Shown piece after piece: positions 60,180-64,000 of a DNA stretch of 64,000 nucleotides. The stretch's first letter is position 1; every line of letters starts with the position of its first letter. The stretch is from UBA7672 sp031419455 (lineage in GTDB: Bacteria; Pseudomonadota; Alphaproteobacteria; Caulobacterales; Hyphomonadaceae): assembly GCA_031419455.1 (NCBI GenBank), contig JANOKS010000100.1, positions 6,037 to 70,036 on the forward strand, in the 5' to 3' direction. The translations under genes and the position numbers were made by a program. The notes under the pieces are model-generated. The model had not been told where the DNA came from. It searched no databases and saw nothing but the letters and a program-made list of their open reading frames with translations.

Positions 60180-61217
60180 CTACTCCGCCCCATACTGAAC
60201 ATTGTTCCGCACCCGATACCCCGTGATCGGCTGGTCGGTGAAGAACCCGTCCAGACCCAGCGACAGCGCCTGCGTGATGTACGCGTCGATCGTCATGCCC
60301 TTCGGCGCAGTCTCGTCGCGGAACGTCCACGCATGCACCGGAATGCCTTGTCCATGGCTCGCCTCGATCACGCCAGTGGACTTGCCGGCGCCATCCATTA
60401 CCAGCGCGGTGTTCGCGCCCAGGCCCTGCCAGAACGGCGCGCCCGGCTTGGCCATCGCGGCATCGAGCGCCGCCTTGTCCGACACCAGCATCACCACGGG
60501 AAGCTCGGTCATCGCATCCATCGTCTTCACGAAGTCCGGCTCGAACGACTGGATGAACACCGGCGACCCCGCCGCCGACATGCCGTGCCTGCCCAACGCC
60601 GCGAGGATTGCCTCGCCCATATCCGGCATCGCCGCGATGGAGGCGTGATAGGCAGGCGACTTCGCCTCCGGATAAACGCACACCGGCTGGCTCGCCACCG
60701 TCACGCGCGACCTGGCGAGTTCCAGCACCTCGTCGAATGTCGGAATCTGGTAGAGCCCGTCATACGCCTTCGACCGCCCGGGGAACGACTGCACCGCGCG
60801 CAGCGTCTTCAGCTCCGCCATCGTGAAGTCGGCCACCCACCAGTCCATCCGGCCTTCGTATTCCGGATCTGTCGAGCGCCGCTTGCGGCTCGCAAACTCC
60901 GGCCGCGAGGCAATGTTCGTCGTCGTCGACAGATAAGTGTCGTGCCGCACCGCCAACTGTCCGTCCCTGGTGAACACGAGGTCCGGCTCGATGCAGTCCG
61001 CGCCATCATTGAGCGCCCGCTGGAAAGCCTCCAGCGTATGCTCGGGCAGGGCCCCCGAGGCCCCGCGATGACCGATCAGCAGCGGCTTCGCCCGTCCCAG
61101 CGTCGGATAGACCCAGCCGCCCGCCGCCCCGCCAGCCGACCCCGCCGTCGTGCCGCACCCCGCCAGCACAAGCGTCGCGGCGGTCGCCAAAGTCGTGAAA
61201 AGTTGCAATCTGGTCAT
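60180..61217 (-). CDS. Glycerophosphodiester phosphodiesterase lipoprotein (GlpQ-like)
   Basis: A 345-residue protein with a lipobox (ATLVLAGCGTT, Cys at residue 21). The GDPD domain has LLIGHRGASGALPEHTLEAF with the catalytic His, ADCIEPDLVFTRDGQLAVRH with Glu/Asp metal ligands, then IPTFDEVLELA and the C-terminal GFFTDQP. It releases glycerol phosphate from glycerophosphodiesters. A VTT-domain gene is divergent. Confidence 0.92.
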   Translation of the reverse strand: MTRLQLFTTLATAATLVLAGCGTTAGSAGGAAGGWVYPTLGRAKPLLIGHRGASGALPEHTLEAFQRALNDGADCIEPDLVFTRDGQLAVRHDTYLSTTTNIASRPEFASRKRRSTDPEYEGRMDWWVADFTMAELKTLRAVQSFPGRSKAYDGLYQIPTFDEVLELARSRVTVASQPVCVYPEAKSPAYHASIAAMPDMGEAILAALGRHGMSAAGSPVFIQSFEPDFVKTMDAMTELPVVMLVSDKAALDAAMAKPGAPFWQGLGANTALVMDGAGKSTGVIEASHGQGIPVHAWTFRDETAPKGMTIDAYITQALSLGLDGFFTDQPITGYRVRNNVQYGAE

Positions 61218-61331
61218 TGCGGAACCTTGCTCAAGCCGTGGGTCTCTGTCGAGGGTCTCCGACGCCTGTATAGGACGGCGACAGCGACCGATTATTGACG
61301 GGGCTCACCCGAGAGAGCAAACGGGCCGCGC

Positions 61332-62072
61332 ATGAGCAAGCTTGGCGCCTTCCTCAACAACATGGACGCCCGCGCCTGGCGCACCGTCTGGGTGTCGCTG
61401 GCGCTTCTGGGGGGCGTGGTGGTCGTCGCGGTCATCGGCGCCGTCACCGGCATCGGCGACCATCTCGACCAGCAGCTGATGGGCCTGCGCAATGGCCCCT
61501 GGGGCCTGCCCGCGACGATCCTGCTGTTCATCGTCACCAGCTTCCTTGCCGCCCCGCAATTCGTGCTGTTCGCCGCCGCCGTGGTCGCCTTCGGCCCCTG
61601 GCTCGGCTGCACCTATGCGATGATCGGAACCGTCATCGCCGCCTGGATCCACTTCATTATCGGCCGTTTCGGGGGCGCGAAGCTGGTCGAACGCTATGGC
61701 GGCAACACCATCAACCGCCTGTCGCGGTTCATCGGCCGCAACGATTTCCTCGCCAGCCTGATTGTGCGTTCCGTGCCCACCGCCCCCGCTGTCATCGTCA
61801 ACATGGCCTTCGGCGCCAGCCAGGCCAATTTCTGGCGTTATACGGCGGGCGTCATCGTCGGCTCGATCCCGAAAATCCTGATTGTCGCCCTGCTGGGCCA
61901 GTCGGTCCTCTCCGCCATGGGTGGCGGCATCGTGCTGGCGGTCGGCGGGGTCATCACCGTCGTCGCCATCTGGATCTCAGTAGCGCTAGCAGCACGCCGC
62001 GCCGTCAACGACGAACCCGCGCTGCAGAAGCCCGCCGAGGACCAGCCAGGGTCCGATCCGGTCGCCGACTAG
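61332..62072 (+). CDS. VTT-domain (TVP38/TMEM64, DedA-like) membrane protein
   Basis: A 246-residue protein with about six hydrophobic segments. The VTT core has FLAAPQFVLFAAAVVAFGPW, IGTVIAAWIHFIIGRFGGAK, and RSVPTAPAVIVNMAFGASQA through FWRYTAGVIVGSIPKI. Related proteins move lipids or drive half-transport across the membrane. It is followed by the leuA leader region. Confidence 0.9.
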   Translation: MSKLGAFLNNMDARAWRTVWVSLALLGGVVVVAVIGAVTGIGDHLDQQLMGLRNGPWGLPATILLFIVTSFLAAPQFVLFAAAVVAFGPWLGCTYAMIGTVIAAWIHFIIGRFGGAKLVERYGGNTINRLSRFIGRNDFLASLIVRSVPTAPAVIVNMAFGASQANFWRYTAGVIVGSIPKILIVALLGQSVLSAMGGGIVLAVGGVITVVAIWISVALAARRAVNDEPALQKPAEDQPGSDPVAD

Positions 62073-62131
62073 GCTCCAGGAGGTGGGTCATGCCCCGCCC
62101 CGACGTTAGGCAGGGGTCCAATTTCCAATAC

Positions 62132-62160
62132 TTGACGCAAACCGCGTCGCCCATCATAGA
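62132..62160 (+). promoter_or_regulatory. Predicted leuA promoter
   Basis: TTGACG (62132-62137) and, 17 bases later, CATAGA (62155-62160). The expected transcript start is around 62167, the A of the leader ATG, so the transcript may be leaderless. The -10 match is weak (three of six bases). Confidence 0.5.
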
Positions 62161-62166
62161 ACAATC

Positions 62167-62238
62167 ATGCGCGAACAGGGTCTCACCCTTCTTCTTTCCC
62201 TGCCGGGGCTGCTTAGCAGCCCCTGGGCGCGTATCTGA
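62167..62238 (+). CDS. leuA leader peptide (leucine-rich)
   Basis: A 23-residue ORF whose codons 6-16 include seven leucines in the order Leu-Thr-Leu-Leu-Leu-Ser-Leu-Pro-Gly-Leu-Leu. It ends at TGA 62236-62238, 79 bp before leuA. A hairpin GGGGCTGC-TTA-GCAGCCCC lies within it (62205-62223). Ribosome stalling at Leu codons would be the sensing step. No SD lies upstream, matching a leaderless start. Confidence 0.8.
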   Translation: MREQGLTLLLSLPGLLSSPWARI

Positions 62239-62303
62239 TCCGGGCATAGGTCCGCGGGTCGCGCGTCCAGGGGTTCCCAAGCAAATCCCTCAAGACACCC
62301 CTG
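62205..62303 (+). promoter_or_regulatory. Candidate leu attenuator structures
   Basis: Stem 1 GGGGCTGC (62205-62212) with GCAGCCCC (62216-62223) lies in the leader ORF. A further pairing joins CAGGGGT (62268-62274) and ACCCCTG (62297-62303). There is no clear U-tract, so a terminator is not proved; control by mRNA folding over the leuA start region is an alternative. Confidence 0.4.
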
Positions 62304-62317
62304 ACAGGACGACCCCA

Positions 62318-63877
62318 ATGACCACCCCTTCCACGACGAACACCGGAAAAGACCGCGTCTTCATCTTCGACACCACGATGCGCGATGGCGAGCAGTCGCC
62401 CGGCGCCTCGATGACCATCCGCGAAAAGCTCGAACTCGCCGAGCTGCTGCAGGAGATGAAAGTCGACATCTGCGAGGCCGGTTTCGCTGCCTCCTCCGAA
62501 GGCGACTTCCAGTGCGTCTCGCAGATCGCCGAGCTGGCGAAGGACATGGCGATCTGCACGCTCGCCCGCTCCACGCTCACCGACATCGACCGGGCAGGGG
62601 AAGCTCTTCGGAAAGCGAAGCAGCCGCGCATCCACACCTTCATCTCCACCAGCCCTGTGCACATGAAGCACAAGCTGAAGATGGGCCCCAACGCCGTGCT
62701 CGAAGCCATCGGCGCCTCCGTCACGCACTCCCGCAAATACGCGGGCGATGTCGAATGGTCCGCCGAGGACGCCACCCGCACCGAGTTCGACTTCCTCTGC
62801 AAGGCGATCGACGTCGCGATCTCGTCGGGCGCCACCGTCATCAACGTGCCTGACACGGTCGGCTACTCGCACCCCGCCGAATACGGCGAGCTGATCCGTA
62901 GACTGATCGAGAACATTCCGAACTCGGATAAAGTCATCTGGTCCACCCACTGCCACAACGATCTCGGCCTCGCCGTCGCCAATTCGCTGGCCGGCGTGAT
63001 CAATGGCGCGCGCCAGATCGAATGCGCCGTCAACGGCATGGGCGAACGCGCCGGAAACGCGGCGCTCGAAGAATGCGTCATGGCCCTGAAAGTGCGCGGC
63101 GACTCGCTGCCCTTCTACACCGAGGTGGTGACGCAGAAGCTCAGCCGCGCCTCCAAGATGGTGTCCTCCATCACCGGCTTCCCGGTCCAGTACAACAAGG
63201 CCATCGTCGGCAAGAACGCTTTCGCGCACGAAAGCGGCATCCACCAGGACGGCATGCTGAAGCACCGCGAAACCTACGAGATCATGCAACCGGAAGATGT
63301 CGGCGTGCCCTCCACCTCGCTGATCATGGGCAAGCTCTCCGGCCGCAACGCCTTCCGCGACAAGCTGGAATCGCTGGGCTACGTCCTCGAAGCCGCCGTC
63401 CTTAACGACGCCTTCAAGCGCTTCAAGGACCTCGCCGACAAGAAAAAGCATGTCTTCGACGAAGACATCATCGCCCTCGTCGACGAACAGATGTCCGGCA
63501 AGCAGGAACGCATCACGCTGAAGCGCCTGAAGGTTGTCGCCGGCACCGATGGCCCGCAGACCGCAGAGATCGAACTCATCATCGATGGCGAACCCCGCGC
63601 GACCACCGCCACAGGCAACGGCCCCGTGGACGCCGTCTTCAACGGCATCCGCCAGCTCTGCCCGCACACCGCCGTCCTCGAACTCTACCAGGTCAGCGCC
63701 GTCACCGAAGGCACCGACGCGCAAGCCACCGTCTCTGTCCGTCTCGCCGAACAGGGCCTCGTCGCCACCGGCAAGGCCAGCGACCCGGACACCCTCGTGG
63801 CGTCAGCCCGCGCCTACGTCCACGCCCTCAACAAGCTGGATGTGCGCAGGGCGAAGGCGACAGGCTCGGCGGCGTAG
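62318..63877 (+). CDS. leuA: 2-isopropylmalate synthase
   Basis: A 519-residue enzyme, the first committed step of leucine synthesis (acetyl-CoA plus 2-ketoisovalerate). The TIM barrel opens with FIFDTTMRDGEQSPGASMT and has WSTHCHNDLGLAVANSLAGV (metal ligands), NGMGERAGNAALEECVM and the FAHESGIHQDGMLKHRETYE segment. The C-terminal regulatory domain (LeuA dimer domain, about 390-519) is the site of leucine feedback. ATG 62318 is chosen; the frame is open far upstream through the VTT gene but out of character there. Confidence 0.96.
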   Translation: MTTPSTTNTGKDRVFIFDTTMRDGEQSPGASMTIREKLELAELLQEMKVDICEAGFAASSEGDFQCVSQIAELAKDMAICTLARSTLTDIDRAGEALRKAKQPRIHTFISTSPVHMKHKLKMGPNAVLEAIGASVTHSRKYAGDVEWSAEDATRTEFDFLCKAIDVAISSGATVINVPDTVGYSHPAEYGELIRRLIENIPNSDKVIWSTHCHNDLGLAVANSLAGVINGARQIECAVNGMGERAGNAALEECVMALKVRGDSLPFYTEVVTQKLSRASKMVSSITGFPVQYNKAIVGKNAFAHESGIHQDGMLKHRETYEIMQPEDVGVPSTSLIMGKLSGRNAFRDKLESLGYVLEAAVLNDAFKRFKDLADKKKHVFDEDIIALVDEQMSGKQERITLKRLKVVAGTDGPQTAEIELIIDGEPRATTATGNGPVDAVFNGIRQLCPHTAVLELYQVSAVTEGTDAQATVSVRLAEQGLVATGKASDPDTLVASARAYVHALNKLDVRRAKATGSAA

Positions 63878-63918
63878 CCGGGACCGCCATGCACACCTGA
63901 AGAATCCCCCCCGCCGCA

Positions 63919-64000
63919 AGCAGCCCCCTCCGTCCGCTTCGCGGCCACCTCCCCCGGCTTCGCCGAGGGAGGACATCAAGCCACACGGGGAAGTCCTCCC
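63919..64000. repeat. Family B repeat, running off the right edge
   Basis: CAGCCCCCTCCGTCCGCTTC, GCCACCTCCCCCGGCTTCGC and GAGGGAGGACATCAAG match the 7663-7812 element. A second half begins at GGGGAAGTCCTCCC, where the window ends. Confidence 0.7.

Noticed and set aside
58636..60681. A 681-codon minus-strand open frame across hppA and the GDPD start
   Set aside because: hppA on the other strand carries all catalytic motifs, and the antisense protein is unstructured in appearance.
62213..63724. A 503-codon minus-strand open frame opposite leuA
   Set aside because: leuA has full motifs and a matching leader; the antisense frame is GC-driven.

Overview
The window is about 64 kb of GC-rich, densely coding bacterial chromosome. 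No rRNA, tRNA, transposase, phage gene or CRISPR array was found. An alphaproteobacterium, most likely Caulobacterales or Hyphomonadaceae-like, fits best. The reasons are the aerobic cobaltochelatase genes cobS and cobT, the xerD / aroK-aroB neighbourhood, a K+-independent H+-pyrophosphatase, leader-peptide control of ilv and leu genes, many GTG or TTG starts with 1-4 bp stop/start overlaps, and several families of intergenic inverted-repeat elements. This placement is inferred from gene content, not from a marker-gene tree.

Layout. 1-2.0 kb: left end of a heme-c/redoxin/monooxygenase-like protein and a membrane protein. 2.2-7.6 kb (minus strand): a corrinoid uptake operon btuB-btuF-btuC-btuD behind a cobalamin riboswitch, with a repeat element lying directly before both the btuB and btuF start codons. 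7.8-11.7 kb: a surface-glycan cassette (acyltransferase, polysaccharide deacetylase, GT2, GT8). 11.7-13.2 kb: a frameshifted VOC gene, a sigma-like factor and yidD. 13.4-16.8 kb: thrS translationally coupled to a two-domain glycosyltransferase. 16.8-22.4 kb: xerD, an exported helical protein, a small membrane protein, aroK-aroB and a LuxR regulator whose probable first exon-equivalent is cut off by an amber codon. 22.5-34.0 kb: bolA, a DnaJ protein, cobS, a DUF6883/DUF4926 pair, assorted enzymes, cobT, a DUF885-like lipoprotein and a phytase-like protein. 34.0-35.2 kb: a MarR regulator between two paralogous secreted proteins. 35.4-46.5 kb: a dienelactone hydrolase, a LOG-family protein, polA, an FLRSF-motif protein, a hybrid histidine kinase, an HtrA protease and serB. 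46.7-53.1 kb: miaA, then an attenuator and ilvB-x-y-ilvN-z-ilvC. 53.1-62.1 kb: GNAT, rhomboid, DUF3617, outer-membrane barrel, EamA, hppA, GDPD and VTT genes. 62.1-63.9 kb: a leucine-rich leader peptide and leuA.

The main functional themes are vitamin B12 (import plus cobalt insertion), branched-chain amino acid synthesis (two attenuator-type leaders, ilvB/N/C and leuA), the shikimate pathway (aroK, aroB) and envelope glycan modification. Three lesions stand out: an extra base in an A7 run in the VOC gene near 11.88 kb, a missing base near 25.50 kb in the DUF6883 gene, and an in-frame TAG at 21708 in the luxR gene. They may be real decay or uncorrected sequencing errors; the reads would decide.

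The most unusual observations are the repeat elements fused to the starts of btuB and btuF and inserted in frame in a sigma-like gene, the apparently leaderless leuA leader peptide, and the unexplained genes embedded in the cob and ilv gene groups.
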